Shown here piece after piece: positions 24,592 through 34,076 of a stretch of 64,000 nt of DNA. The stretch covers positions 1 to 64,000 of the forward strand of contig NZ_JACJSZ010000014.1 in assembly GCF_014698445.1 (NCBI RefSeq), in the 5' to 3' direction. Each line of letters starts with the position of its first letter. The first letter of the stretch is position 1. Made by a program: the position numbers and the translations under genes. Source of the stretch: Microcystis elabens FACHB-917 (lineage in GTDB: Bacteria > Cyanobacteriota > Cyanobacteriia > PCC-6307 > Cyanobiaceae). Below the pieces are notes generated by a model, which ran no database searches, had not been told where the DNA came from, and worked only from the letters and a program-made list of their open reading frames with translations.

Positions 24592-27500
24592 CCCCCTCCG
24601 GCGACGCCCTCCGCGAACCCGAGCCCTTCGCGGCCAACGACGTCGCCCTCGATGACGGCGTCATGCTGCTGGAGGCCAGCGCCGGCACCGGCAAGACCTT
24701 CGCCCTGGCCCACCTGGTGCTGCGGCTGCTGGTCGAGAAGCGGATCGGCCTGCGCGGGCTGCTGGTGGTGACGTACACCAACGCCGCCGCGGCGGAACTG
24801 CGCGATCGCATCGGCCGCCGGCTCCAGGAGGCGCTCACCGGCCTCCAGCCCCCCGACGGCTGGACGGCGCCCGATCCGGTGCTGGCCGGATGGCTGGAGC
24901 GCCAACCGGGCGAACCCAGCGGCCGCGCCGCCGTGCAGGGCCTGCTGCTGCTGGCCCTCGAGGAGCTCGACGCCGCCGACATCACCACCATCCACGGCTT
25001 CTGCCAGCGCACCCTGCGGCGCCAGGCCATGGAGGCCTCCCGCCCCCCCGAGCTGACCCTGGAAACCGACGCCGCCGAGCTGGTGCGCCAGGTCGCCCAC
25101 GACTACTGGCAGCAGCAGGTGCTGGCCCTTCCCCTGCATCTGGTGCAGGGGCTGGCGGCGGGCATCGACCTGGAAGACCTGGAGCGGCAACTGCTGCAGC
25201 TCGATGCCGACCCGGGACTGGCCCTCGATCCGCTGCCGGCCGAGCTGAGCCTGGAGCGGCCGTTGGCGGAGCAGCTGGCGGCGCTCTGGGAGGAACCCTG
25301 GGCACGCTTCCGGCAGGCCTGGTCGGAGGGGGGCCGGGCCCTGGAGCAGGGCTTCCGCGCCACCGCCGCCGAATGGCGGGCCGGCGGGGCCGGCGCCACC
25401 ACCCCCTACGCCGGACGGCCCCGGAGCGATCGCAGCGAACGGGTCGACGCCTGGCTCGCCGAGCAGCCCGAGGGGGGCGACTACGCCGCCCTGATGGCCC
25501 AGCAGGACCTGGGGTCCTACTTCCACCCCGATCCCTTCTGCCGGGCGGCCCGGAAGGCGGAAGGTCCGGAGCGGCAGATCCGGTTGCCCGATCCCGGGCT
25601 TCTGGAAGCGGTGGCCGCGCTGCGGGAGGGCCCGGCGGAGGCGGTGCTGCTGCATGGCTGCCACTGGGGGCGGGCGGAGCTGGCACGGCGTCGGGCCCGC
25701 AGCGGCAGCATCGGCTTCGCCCAGCTGCTGGAGGGCCTCGACCCCGGTCCGGACGCCACGGCCCCCACCCCCCTGCTGCAGGCAATGGGCCGGCGCTACA
25801 GGGCCGCGCTGATCGATGAGTTCCAGGACACGGACCCGCTGCAGTGGCGGATCCTGCGGCTGGCCTTCGCCGGCGACGCCCACCTGCTGGTGATGGTGGG
25901 GGATCCGAAGCAGGCCATCTACCGCTTCCGCGGCGGCGACCTGGACACGTACCGGCTGGCCCGCCGCCGCGCAGCGCGCGTGCTGGCGCTGCAGGAGAAC
26001 CGGCGTTCGTCGCCGGAGCTGATCGGGAGCCTCAATGCCCTGATGGGCCCGGCGGGCCTGCCCCGCTCCGGACTGCCGGTGCCGCCGGTGCTGGCCCGCT
26101 CTGGACGAAGCGGGCCCGACGGCATGGCGCCGGTGCGGCTGCTGTATCTGGGCGGCGAACGGGATGGGGACGAGGCCCTGCCGAGCCGGACGGCCCTGGA
26201 GGCCCGGCTGCCCGCTCTGGTGGCCGACGCCGTCCTGGAGCTGCTGGAGGAGGCTCCCGCCCTGGCGGGCGGCGACGGGCGCCCCCCGGTCCCCCTGCGC
26301 GCCGGGGACATCGCCCTGCTGGTCCACAACCACCGCCAGGCGGAGGACCTGCGCGGCGCCCTGGAGCGGCGGCACATCGCCAGCCGGCTGGTGAGCAAGG
26401 CCGACGTGTTCGCCAGTCCCGCCGCCACCGCCCTGCAGCGGCTGCTGGATGCACTGGGCGATCCGGCCGATCCCGGCCGCCTGCGGTTGCTGGCCGCCTC
26501 CCCCCTCCTCGGCTGGTCGGCGCGGCAGATCGCCGACGCCGCGCCGGCCGCGTGGAGCGAGCTGGCCGGTCGCCTCCAGGCCCTGGCCCGCGCCCTCCCC
26601 CATCAGGGACCGCTCGGGGTCCTCTCCCAACTGGTGGACGGCGAAGGGCTGGCCCGGCTGAGTGTCGGCGGCCGGCTGCTGGCCGACCTGCAGCAGGTGG
26701 CCGAACTGCTCCAGGAGCGGCTGCACGTCGATCGGCTCGCCCTGGTGGCCGCCGCCGACTGGCTGCGGCGCCTGCGCCTCGACCAGACCCGCGCCAGCGG
26801 GACCATCCCCGAACCCCACCAGGCCCACAGCGACAGGGCCGACGAAGCGGTGACGGTGATCACGGTGCACCGGAGCAAGGGCCTGCAGTTCCCGGTGGTG
26901 ATCTGTCCCTACCTGTGGCAGGCGGCCGGCACCCCCACCGCCGGCGGCCACCGGGTGGGCTTCCGCTGGCATCCGGCCGCGGGCACCGGCGCCCGCCTCG
27001 ACCTCCATCTCCGTCCCGGCTGGGGTCGGGGGTGGGAGGCACTCCGCCAGCACCGGGAGGCGGAGCGGGCCGAGCGGGAACGGCTGGCCTATGTGGCCGT
27101 CACCCGGGCCCAGCACCTGCTGGTGCTCGCCTGGGGGCCGTCGAAGGGCCAGCAGGCCAATCCCCTGTTCCCCTGGCTCTTCCCGGGCGACCCCCTGCCC
27201 GACCCCGAGGACGACGCCCCCATCGCCGGGCACAGCGACGGGGACTGGTGCGCGCGGCTGCTGGAGACGATCGAGCGCCGGGCCCTGGGGATCGAGCTGC
27301 GGCAGGTCGCCGCGGAGCCGGGGCCGCCGCGGACCCTGGCGCCGGAGGCGGCGGCGGTCGAAGCCCTGCGCTGCGGACCGGTGCCCCGGCGCCCGCTGGA
27401 CACGGGCTGGGGCCGCAGCAGCTACACCGCCTGGACCCGGGCCGCCCACGGCGCCGGCCTCTCGGAGGCGGCCCTCGACGAGGGCCGCGACACCAGCGAT

Positions 27501-28391
27501 CCCAGTCCCGAAGGGGAGGCCCCGGAGGGCGGCGACGCGGTCCTCTGGCCGGAGCAGGGTCCCCTGGGCGGCTTCGCCCGCGGCCCGGGGGCCGGGGACT
27601 GTCTGCACCGGATGCTGGAGCAGCTGGACTACCGGCTTCCCATCGACGCGCCGGCCAGCCGGGAGCTGGTGGAGCGGGAGCTGCGCCGGGCCGGGCTTGA
27701 GGGCGAAGCCCTTGAGCCCCTGCTGCGCGGCCTTGAGCAGGTGCGCCGCACCCCCTTCGGCGGCGGGCTGGGGTCCCTGAGGGTGGCGGATCTGGGACAG
27801 GAGCGCCGCCTCAACGAACTCAGCTTCGATCTCACCCTCGGTTACGCCACGGCGGCCGGACTGGCGGCCGCGTTCGCGGACCATCCCGGCGGTGCCTTCG
27901 GTGCGGCCTACGCCGCCAGCGTGGGGAGCCTGCCGGTGGCCAGCCGCGGCTTCCTCACCGGATCGATCGATCTGGTCTTCACCGCCACCGATGCCGATGG
28001 GCCGCCGCGCTGGTGGGTGGCCGACTGGAAGAGCAACTGGCTGGGCCGGCGGGACCGCGAGGGCAGACCCCTCTGCGGTCCCCGCCACTACGGCCAGGAG
28101 GCGATGGCCGCCCTGATGGCGCAGAGCCACTACCCCCTCCAGGCCCATCTGTACCTGGTGGCGCTGCACCGCTACCTGGCCTGGCGCCTGCCCGGCTATG
28201 CCCCCGAGCGGCATCTGGGCGGGTACGCCTACGTCTTCCTGCGGGGGGCGCCCGGGGAAGCCGGGGCCCAGGCGCCGGACGGAGCGGTGCCGGGGATGTT
28301 CGTGGAGCGCCCGCCCCTGGGCAGGGTCCTGGCCCTCGACGCGGCCCTGGGCGGCCGTGGCGCGGAAGGCGCCGGGGAGGATCCGCCATGA
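24588..28391 (+). CDS. recB: Exodeoxyribonuclease V beta subunit (helicase-nuclease)
   Basis: ATG 24588 overlaps the recC stop. The 1267-residue product has the superfamily 1 helicase motifs in order: LLEASAGTGKTFALAHLVL (I), LVVTYTNAAAAELRDRI (Ia), ALIDEFQDTDPLQWRIL (II), MVGDPKQAIYRFRGGDL (III), ITVHRSKGLQFPVVICP (V) and YVAVTRAQHLLVLAW (VI). The C-terminal nuclease retains its residues: GDCLHRML, RRLNELSF, GSIDLVF, VADWKSNWLG and the QAHLYLVALHRYL motif. It unwinds 3' to 5' and degrades ends until Chi. Confidence 0.95.
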   Translation: MTPSGDALREPEPFAANDVALDDGVMLLEASAGTGKTFALAHLVLRLLVEKRIGLRGLLVVTYTNAAAAELRDRIGRRLQEALTGLQPPDGWTAPDPVLAGWLERQPGEPSGRAAVQGLLLLALEELDAADITTIHGFCQRTLRRQAMEASRPPELTLETDAAELVRQVAHDYWQQQVLALPLHLVQGLAAGIDLEDLERQLLQLDADPGLALDPLPAELSLERPLAEQLAALWEEPWARFRQAWSEGGRALEQGFRATAAEWRAGGAGATTPYAGRPRSDRSERVDAWLAEQPEGGDYAALMAQQDLGSYFHPDPFCRAARKAEGPERQIRLPDPGLLEAVAALREGPAEAVLLHGCHWGRAELARRRARSGSIGFAQLLEGLDPGPDATAPTPLLQAMGRRYRAALIDEFQDTDPLQWRILRLAFAGDAHLLVMVGDPKQAIYRFRGGDLDTYRLARRRAARVLALQENRRSSPELIGSLNALMGPAGLPRSGLPVPPVLARSGRSGPDGMAPVRLLYLGGERDGDEALPSRTALEARLPALVADAVLELLEEAPALAGGDGRPPVPLRAGDIALLVHNHRQAEDLRGALERRHIASRLVSKADVFASPAATALQRLLDALGDPADPGRLRLLAASPLLGWSARQIADAAPAAWSELAGRLQALARALPHQGPLGVLSQLVDGEGLARLSVGGRLLADLQQVAELLQERLHVDRLALVAAADWLRRLRLDQTRASGTIPEPHQAHSDRADEAVTVITVHRSKGLQFPVVICPYLWQAAGTPTAGGHRVGFRWHPAAGTGARLDLHLRPGWGRGWEALRQHREAERAERERLAYVAVTRAQHLLVLAWGPSKGQQANPLFPWLFPGDPLPDPEDDAPIAGHSDGDWCARLLETIERRALGIELRQVAAEPGPPRTLAPEAAAVEALRCGPVPRRPLDTGWGRSSYTAWTRAAHGAGLSEAALDEGRDTSDPSPEGEAPEGGDAVLWPEQGPLGGFARGPGAGDCLHRMLEQLDYRLPIDAPASRELVERELRRAGLEGEALEPLLRGLEQVRRTPFGGGLGSLRVADLGQERRLNELSFDLTLGYATAAGLAAAFADHPGGAFGAAYAASVGSLPVASRGFLTGSIDLVFTATDADGPPRWWVADWKSNWLGRRDREGRPLCGPRHYGQEAMAALMAQSHYPLQAHLYLVALHRYLAWRLPGYAPERHLGGYAYVFLRGAPGEAGAQAPDGAVPGMFVERPPLGRVLALDAALGGRGAEGAGEDPP

Positions 28392-30061
28392 GAGAGCCCC
28401 TCCCCACTTTCCAGCCCTGGGTGGGAGCCCTCGCCCTCAGCCTGGCCGAAGCCCTGCCGCGTCTGCACGACGCCCCCAACGACCCCCTGGTCGGCGAGCT
28501 GATCGCCGCCCTCACCGCGGCCCTGGCCCGGGGCGAGCTGGAGCTGGATCTGCGGGGGCCGAGACCGGCGGAGGTGTCCGAAGCCGCCTGGCCGGAGGCG
28601 CACCGCCGGGCCCTGGCCGCCAGCCCGCTCTGCGGCGACCCGGACGGCCCCCTGGCCCTGGAGGACGGACGGCTGCAGTGGCGCCGCTGGCAGCGGCAGC
28701 GGCAGGAGGTGATCGAGGCCCTGGTCGATCGCGCCGCGGTCCTGGATCCGGGCCGCGGCGAAGTGGCTGCCTGCGCTGAGGGGCCCGGCGGCCCGGTCGC
28801 CGTCGCTGCGGGACCTGGCGCCCCCCGGAGCCTCGATGCCCGGCAACGGCAGGCGGTGGCGGCTGTGCTCCGCCAGGGACTGGTGCTGCTGGAGGGGGGG
28901 CCCGGCACCGGCAAGACCAGCACGGTGGCGGCGATGATCACGGCCCACCGGGCGCGGCAGCCGGATGCCCGCGTCCATCTGGCCGCGCCCACCGGCAAGG
29001 CGGCGGGCCGGCTGCGGACCGCCACCGGGGGCACCCTTCCCTGCACGACCCTGCACCGGCTCCTGGAGAGCCGCGGCGACCGCTTCGGCCGCCACCGCGG
29101 CCGCCCCCTCGACCTCGACCTGCTGGTGGTCGATGAGGTCTCGATGGTGGATCTGGGCCTGATGGGCGCGCTGCTGGAGGCCCTGCCCGGCGCCTGCCGG
29201 CTGGTGCTGGTGGGTGACCCGGACCAGTTGGCGCCGATCGCCCCCGGGGCCGTGCTGCAGGACCTGCAGCGGCCCGAACACCGGCAGCGGCTGGGGGGCG
29301 CCGCCATCACCCTGACCACCACCTACCGCAACGCCGGGGCCATCGCTGCCGTGGCCGCCGTTCTGCGGCAGGGGCTGGGGGCCTCACCAGGCCCCCAGGA
29401 TCGGGATCCGTTCGCGGCCATCGGTCCCCTGCTGCAGGCCCTGGGGAGCACCGACAACCTGCGCTGGCACCCCTGCTCGCCCCGCATCCTGCCGGCGGAG
29501 CTGCTGGAGCGGCTGCGCCGCCACCAGGCCCATCTGGCACGGCTGGCGGCTCACTGCCGACCGGGCTCGTCCCGCGGCTGCCCGGAACTGCTGGCCGAGC
29601 GGGACCGCCTGCTGGTGATGGCCCCCCAGCGCCAGGGACGCTGGGGCCTGGAGGCGATCCATCGGGCGCTGCTGGGGGGGCGACAGGAGGGCGATCTGCA
29701 GGATCTTCCCCCAGGCACCCCTGTGCTCTGCCGCAGGAACCTGCCGGAACTGGACCTGGCCAACGGGGATGTGGGGGTGCTGGTGGGCGGCCCCGGGCCT
29801 TCGGCCCGGCTGCTGTTCGGGGACGGGGAGGGGGAGCCGCTCTGGATCCATCCCGGCCAGCTGGCCGGTGCCGCCGAACCGGCCCTCGCCCTGACGGTGC
29901 ACAAGGCTCAGGGCAGCGAGGCCGAGGAGGTGATCGTGCTGCTGCCCGGCGGCGCCGCCCGCGACGGTCGGTTGCTCTACACCGCCCTGACCCGGGCACG
30001 GCGGGCGGCCCTGCTGATCAGCGCCGAGGAGGACGGCCCGGAGGACGGGGAGCATCCGTAA
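28388..30061 (+). CDS. recD: Exodeoxyribonuclease V alpha subunit (5'-3' helicase)
   Basis: ATG 28388 overlaps the recB stop. The 557-residue helicase has LLEGGPGTGKTSTVAAMITA (Walker A), LVVDEVSMVDLGLMGALLEA (Walker B), LVGDPDQLAPIAPGAVLQDL, ALTVHKAQGSEAEEVIVLLP and LLYTALTRARRAALLIS. The length is close to that of other RecD1 proteins. It completes RecBCD, the main enzyme for double-strand-end repair and for degrading linear foreign DNA. Confidence 0.95.
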   Translation: MREPLPTFQPWVGALALSLAEALPRLHDAPNDPLVGELIAALTAALARGELELDLRGPRPAEVSEAAWPEAHRRALAASPLCGDPDGPLALEDGRLQWRRWQRQRQEVIEALVDRAAVLDPGRGEVAACAEGPGGPVAVAAGPGAPRSLDARQRQAVAAVLRQGLVLLEGGPGTGKTSTVAAMITAHRARQPDARVHLAAPTGKAAGRLRTATGGTLPCTTLHRLLESRGDRFGRHRGRPLDLDLLVVDEVSMVDLGLMGALLEALPGACRLVLVGDPDQLAPIAPGAVLQDLQRPEHRQRLGGAAITLTTTYRNAGAIAAVAAVLRQGLGASPGPQDRDPFAAIGPLLQALGSTDNLRWHPCSPRILPAELLERLRRHQAHLARLAAHCRPGSSRGCPELLAERDRLLVMAPQRQGRWGLEAIHRALLGGRQEGDLQDLPPGTPVLCRRNLPELDLANGDVGVLVGGPGPSARLLFGDGEGEPLWIHPGQLAGAAEPALALTVHKAQGSEAEEVIVLLPGGAARDGRLLYTALTRARRAALLISAEEDGPEDGEHP

Positions 30062-30419
30062 GCCTTCTTCATTGATCGCCACAGCCGGCAATGTGTCTAC
30101 GAAAGATGAACCCCCCGGGGCGTTCTCCTGGGCCCCTGCTCCAATAGTCTCCACCGCTGGGATCTCTCCCGTTCCGAGAGCCCCTCGATTCCTCCAGTCA
30201 CCCCTGGAGAAATGCCCTCCCGCATCGTCACGAAGGAGTGAGCCGGCCCCGCCGGATCCATTTCCTAAGGTGCCCCGAGGTCGACAGGGACAACCCCATG
30301 GATTCCCTGGCCCCAGGTGGTTCCGGTCAGTCTTTTTCCATCCATTTCCATCCATCCCACCGCCGTCGTTCCTGATCCGCCGACCGTGCTCCTCTGTGTG
30401 ATCTCCGGAGGGCGCCGTG
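30062..30419 (+). other. Spacer between recD and the cupin gene
   Basis: No gene is supported. CTCCA and TGGAG around 30195-30215 form a short inverted repeat, and several CCCC/GGGG runs could fold. No T-tract marks a clear terminator. GGAGGG at 30407-30412 is the ribosome-binding site of the next gene, seven bases before ATG 30420. Confidence 0.4.
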
Positions 30420-30782
30420 ATGGCTGAGCGGGTCGAGCGACCCTGGGGATGGTTCGAGACCCTGGCCACCGGGCCTGGCTATCTCGTCAAGCGTCTGCGG
30501 ATCACGGCGGACCACCGCCTCAGCCTGCAGCGCCACCGCCAGCGCAGCGAGCACTGGGTGGTGGCAGCCGGAGAGGGGGTGCTGGAGTCCGACGGCGGCT
30601 GCATCACCGCCGGTCCCGGCACCACCCTGTTCGTCCCCCGGGGCGGCCTGCACCGCGCGGCGGCCGGAGCCACCGACCTGGAGATCATCGAGGTGCAGCT
30701 GGGGGAGGAGCTGCGGGAGGAGGACATCGAGCGTTTCGACGATGATTACGGACGGGTGGTAAAGTCTCGTTTCAACCTTTGA
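30420..30782 (+). CDS. Mannose-6-phosphate isomerase type II-like cupin
   Basis: The 120-residue cupin matches the isolated C-terminal isomerase domain of bifunctional GMP/PMI enzymes: VERPWGWFETLATGPGYLVK, RITADHRLSLQRHRQRSEHW, GTTLFVPRGGLHRAA and the ending ERFDDDYGRV. The metal-site Gln/His/Glu cluster of the cupin is visible. It may interconvert fructose and mannose phosphates for surface polysaccharide, or be a sugar-binding relative. ATG 30420 has the better ribosome-binding spacing; GTG 30417 is the alternative. Confidence 0.8.
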   Translation: MAERVERPWGWFETLATGPGYLVKRLRITADHRLSLQRHRQRSEHWVVAAGEGVLESDGGCITAGPGTTLFVPRGGLHRAAAGATDLEIIEVQLGEELREEDIERFDDDYGRVVKSRFNL

Positions 30783-30874
30783 GCAAGGGCAAGGCAGCCC
30801 GGGTGTCAAGCACCCATCTCCACTGGTTCGCTGCCGGCCTGCGTTGAAAAGGATTCACCAGGCTCCCGCATCCC

Positions 30875-32812
30875 GTGACCCAGATCATTGACGGCAGCAC
30901 CCTCAGCGGTGCCGCCGATTCCCATGAGGCCTTGGCCCAGCCCTGCGCGAGCGTGACGTTGTCGTCCCCGGTGTCGCTCGACGGCGCCAGCGACGGCAAA
31001 CTTCCCGCAGCAACGGACTTCGCCGCTGCGCAGCCCGCCATCGCTTCCGATGACGCCGCCCCCCAGACCGCCTCCCCGGACACGGCTCCCTCAGTAACTT
31101 CTGCCCAGGAAACGGCCACCCCCGTCAGCGCCTTCGCCGCCTTCGGCCTGCGCCGGGAGCTGCTCGACGGCCTGGCGGCCATCGGGTTCGAGGAGCCGTC
31201 GCCGATCCAGAAGGCCGCCATCCCCGAACTGATGCTCGGTCGGGACCTGGTGGGCCAGGCCCAGACCGGCACCGGCAAGACGGCCGCCTTCGGCCTGCCC
31301 CTGCTGGAGCGGCTCGATCCCGGCCAGCGCTCCCCCCAGGTGCTCGTGCTCACCCCCACCCGCGAACTGGCGATGCAGGTAGCGGAGGCCTTCAACAGCT
31401 ACGCGGCCTGCATGAAGGGCGTGCGAGTGCTGCCGGTCTATGGCGGCGCCGACTTCCGCGACCAGATCCAGCAGCTGCGCCGTGGGGTGCAGATCGTCGT
31501 GGGCACCCCCGGCCGGGTGATGGACCATATGCGCCAGGGCACCCTCGACCTTTCCGGCCTGCGCAGCCTGGTGCTCGACGAGGCCGACGAGATGCTGCGG
31601 ATGGGCTTCATCGACGACGTCAAATGGGTTCTCGAGCAGCTCCCCGCGGAGCGGCAGGTGGTGCTGTTCTCCGCCACCATGCCGCAGGAGATCCGGCGGA
31701 TCTCCCAGAACCACCTTAAGGACCCGGCGGAGGTGACGATCCGCCAGAAGGCCGCCGACGCCCGCCGCATCCGGCAGCGCTACCTGGTGGTCAACGGCCC
31801 CCAGAAGCTCGAGGCCCTCGAGCGGGTGCTGGAAGCAGAGGGCAGCGAAGGGGTGATCATCTTCGCCCGCACCAAGGCCATCACGCTCACCGTGGCCGAG
31901 TCCCTTGAGAAGCACGGCTACGACGTGGCGGTGCTCAACGGCGACGTGCCCCAGACCCAGCGGGAACGCACGATCGAACGCCTGCGGGATGGCCGGGTGA
32001 ACGTCCTGGTGGCCACGGATGTGGCCGCCCGTGGCCTCGACGTCGACCGCATCGGCCTGGTCATCAACTACGACATCCCCTTCGACGGGGAGGCCTATGT
32101 GCACCGCATTGGCCGCACCGGCCGTGCCGGGCGCAGCGGTGAGGCGATCCTGTTCCTCACGCCCCGGGAACGGCGCTTCCTGGGGGGTCTGGAGCGGGCC
32201 GTGAACCAGCCCATCGAGGCGATGGAGGTGCCCGGCAACGCCAGCATCAACCAGCACCGCCTCGACCGGCTCCGCCAGAGACTGACCGCAGCCCTGCAGC
32301 AGCCCGCCTGCACTCCCGAGGAGCGGGCCCTGCTGGGCGAGATCCTGCAGCGGGTGGCCCAGGAGCAGGCCTGCTCCCCCGAGGAGCTAGCACTGGCCGC
32401 CCTCGAGCTCGGGCTGGCGGGCAAACCCCTGCTTCTGCAGGGCGAGGAGCGCTGGGGCCAGGGCCGTCCCGGCGCCCCCACCCGGGAGCGCAGCCGGGGT
32501 GAGCGGGACCGGGGCGGTGAGCGTCGCCCCTTCGGCGACCGTCACCAGGAACGCGGCGAGGACGGTCCCGAAGACAACATGGAGCGGTTCCGCATCGAGG
32601 TGGGCTGGCGGGATCGGGTCAAGCCCGGCAACATTGTTGGCGCTATCGCCAATGAGTCCGGCCTGGCCGGACGATCGATCGGGAAGATCCGCATCTTCGA
32701 CGCCCACAGCACCGTCGACCTGCCCAAGGGAATGCCCGACGATGTCTTCGCGGACCTCCGCCGCCTGCGGGTGATGAACAAAGAGCTTCAGATCTCCCGA
32801 CTGGGCTCCTGA
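30875..32812 (+). CDS. DEAD-box ATP-dependent RNA helicase (DeaD/CsdA type)
   Basis: After a low-complexity acidic N-terminus (about 1-85) come the helicase motifs: FEEPSPIQKAAI (Q motif), AQTGTGKTA (I), LTPTRELAMQV (Ia), VLDEADEML (DEAD), LFSATMP (III) and YVHRIGRTGRAGRSG (VI). An Arg/Gly-rich linker (RERSRGERDRGGERR) leads to a C-terminal DbpA-type RNA-binding domain (about 565-640, WRDRVKPGNIVGAIANESGL). This is the DeaD architecture used in ribosome assembly and cold adaptation. The start is GTG 30875 with no strong ribosome-binding site. Confidence 0.93.
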   Translation: MTQIIDGSTLSGAADSHEALAQPCASVTLSSPVSLDGASDGKLPAATDFAAAQPAIASDDAAPQTASPDTAPSVTSAQETATPVSAFAAFGLRRELLDGLAAIGFEEPSPIQKAAIPELMLGRDLVGQAQTGTGKTAAFGLPLLERLDPGQRSPQVLVLTPTRELAMQVAEAFNSYAACMKGVRVLPVYGGADFRDQIQQLRRGVQIVVGTPGRVMDHMRQGTLDLSGLRSLVLDEADEMLRMGFIDDVKWVLEQLPAERQVVLFSATMPQEIRRISQNHLKDPAEVTIRQKAADARRIRQRYLVVNGPQKLEALERVLEAEGSEGVIIFARTKAITLTVAESLEKHGYDVAVLNGDVPQTQRERTIERLRDGRVNVLVATDVAARGLDVDRIGLVINYDIPFDGEAYVHRIGRTGRAGRSGEAILFLTPRERRFLGGLERAVNQPIEAMEVPGNASINQHRLDRLRQRLTAALQQPACTPEERALLGEILQRVAQEQACSPEELALAALELGLAGKPLLLQGEERWGQGRPGAPTRERSRGERDRGGERRPFGDRHQERGEDGPEDNMERFRIEVGWRDRVKPGNIVGAIANESGLAGRSIGKIRIFDAHSTVDLPKGMPDDVFADLRRLRVMNKELQISRLGS

Positions 32813-32847
32813 CCCGCCCTCAGCGGCTCTCCCCACGCCAGTCCCCC

Positions 32848-33177
32848 ATGCCTTGCCTGCTGAGGTCACCCTTGCGCCCGTCCGGACCCCGGCTCCTGCC
32901 GGGCCCGGCCGGCCTGATGCTCGGCCTGGTGGCGCTCGCGACCTTCGGGTCACTGCAGCCCCGGGCGGCGGCAGCCTCCGGCCCCATCCTGGAGGTGGTG
33001 CGTTCGATCTGTCTCTCCGCCTTCGAGACGGAACTGGCCCAGTCGGGGAAGAAGGCCCCCGACGGGATGGCCAGCTACGCCTGCAGCTGCGTGGCCGATC
33101 GCATCTCGCGCGGCAGCAGCATCGCCGCGGCCCGCAGCAGCTGCCGGGACGCCACCGCCAAGCGTTACCCGATCTGA
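32848..33177 (+). CDS. Small secreted cysteine-containing protein
   Basis: An arginine/proline-rich start precedes a hydrophobic signal segment (GLMLGLVALATFGSLQPRAA, cleavage after AAA). The mature part of about 65 residues has four cysteines (ICLSAFE, ACSCVADRIS, SSCRDA) that could form disulfides in the periplasm. It resembles small exported proteins common in Synechococcus. Function unknown. It follows the helicase gene by 35 bases. Confidence 0.65.
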   Translation: MPCLLRSPLRPSGPRLLPGPAGLMLGLVALATFGSLQPRAAAASGPILEVVRSICLSAFETELAQSGKKAPDGMASYACSCVADRISRGSSIAAARSSCRDATAKRYPI

Positions 33178-33193
33178 ACGTCCGGCGTGCGGC

Positions 33194-33397
33194 TCAGGCA
33201 CACAGACGGGTGACCTGCTCCGAGCCCGTCACCTGGAGATCGCTCACCGAGAGCTGCTCCACGGCGGCGATCAGGATCATCTGGACCTCGTGACTTTCGT
33301 TCGCCACCAGGACCTGCAGGAGATCGAACAGATCCTGGGAACCAAGCTCTCCGTCTTCGCGCCAGCTGAGGCTCCAGGGCACAGGGGCGGCTTTCAT
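33194..33397 (-). CDS. Small hypothetical protein, 67 aa
   Basis: The minus frame from ATG 33397 reads as a coherent acidic helical protein (WREDGELGSQDLFDLLQVLV, then ESHEVQMILIAAVEQLS). The composition is consistent with coding and there is nothing on the other strand. I think it is a conserved small picocyanobacterial protein, but no domain is recognisable. It is convergent with the secreted-protein gene and divergent from the RNA-binding protein gene. Confidence 0.5.
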   Translation of the reverse strand: MKAAPVPWSLSWREDGELGSQDLFDLLQVLVANESHEVQMILIAAVEQLSVSDLQVTGSEQVTRLCA

Positions 33398-33680
33398 GGG
33401 ATCAATGGATCAGGGTTTGCTGACAATGGAGCGGCCGGGGCGGCCTGGGGAGTTTTTTCCATTTTCCTTCGAATCTGCTTCAAGCTTCGTCATGGAGCTC
33501 CGGGGCACGGTTGTAGGCTTCGAAGAATTCCATGCCGCTCCGGCTCCCTTCGGCACGCATCGACGGCCCAGGCCCCACAGAACGGACCCACCCCCCGGGT
33601 CCGTCCTGAGCCCCCTCCCGACCGCCTGCTTTCCCTGGGATTCCCGACACCGGAGGAATCCGTTCCAGCTTTTTCTTTGA
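33398..33680 (+). promoter_or_regulatory. Long leader region of the RNA-binding protein gene
   Basis: About 280 bases separate the divergent starts. A GC-rich patch GGCC-GGGGC-GGCC at 33433-33445 followed by TTTTTT at 33453-33458 could be a weak terminator or attenuator. The region behind it is comparatively AT-rich. Cyanobacterial glycine-rich RRM genes often have long cold-regulated leaders, and this spacer would fit that. A plus-strand frame here shows no coding features. Confidence 0.35.
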
Positions 33681-34076
33681 ATGACCATCTACGTCGGCAA
33701 CCTCTCGTTCCAGGCCGAACGCGAGGACCTTCTCGATCTTTTCGGCCAGTACGGCGAGGTCCGTCAGTGCAGCCTGCCCCTCGACCGTGAGACCGGCCGC
33801 AAACGCGGCTTCGCCTTCATCGAACTCGCCGACGATGCGTCCGAGCAGAAGGCCATCGACGACCTTCAGGACGTCGAATGGATGGGTCGCATGATCCGCG
33901 TCAACAAGGCCACCCCCCGTGAGGGTGGCGGCGGTGGCCGCTCCGGTGGCGGCGGCTACGGCGGCGGCGGTCGCCCGGGTGGCGGCGGTGGCCGCTCCGG
34001 CGGTGGCGGCTACGGAGGTGGCGGTGGTGGTGGTGGTTACGGCGGTGGCGGTGGCGGCGGCGGCAATCGCTGGTGA
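33681..34076 (+). CDS. Glycine-rich RRM RNA-binding protein (cyanobacterial Rbp)
   Basis: One RRM fills residues 1-78 with RNP2 (IYVGNL, 3-8) and RNP1 (KRGFAFIEL, 41-49). A C-terminal tail of about 50 residues made almost only of Gly with Tyr, Arg and Ser follows (SGGGGYGGGG units). Such Rbp proteins bind single-stranded RNA, are induced by cold and in some cyanobacteria help place mRNAs near the thylakoid. The stop TGA overlaps the GTG start of the ABC exporter gene, so the two are coupled. Confidence 0.9.
   Translation: MTIYVGNLSFQAEREDLLDLFGQYGEVRQCSLPLDRETGRKRGFAFIELADDASEQKAIDDLQDVEWMGRMIRVNKATPREGGGGGRSGGGGYGGGGRPGGGGGRSGGGGYGGGGGGGGYGGGGGGGGNRW

Noticed and set aside
24246-28214. 1322-codon open frame on the minus strand
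   Set aside because: It is antisense to recC and recB, which have complete motif sets. Long antisense frames are expected in very GC-rich genes, and its translation is Gly/Pro/Gln/Arg-rich without motifs.
30875-32812. Start of the RNA helicase at a later ATG near the Q motif
   Set aside because: The low-complexity N-terminus is common in this helicase group and the frame has no better ribosome-binding site downstream, so GTG 30875 is kept.
33396-33680. 94-codon plus-strand frame in the leader of the RNA-binding protein gene
   Set aside because: Proline/arginine-rich tail without features; the region is better explained as a long leader.
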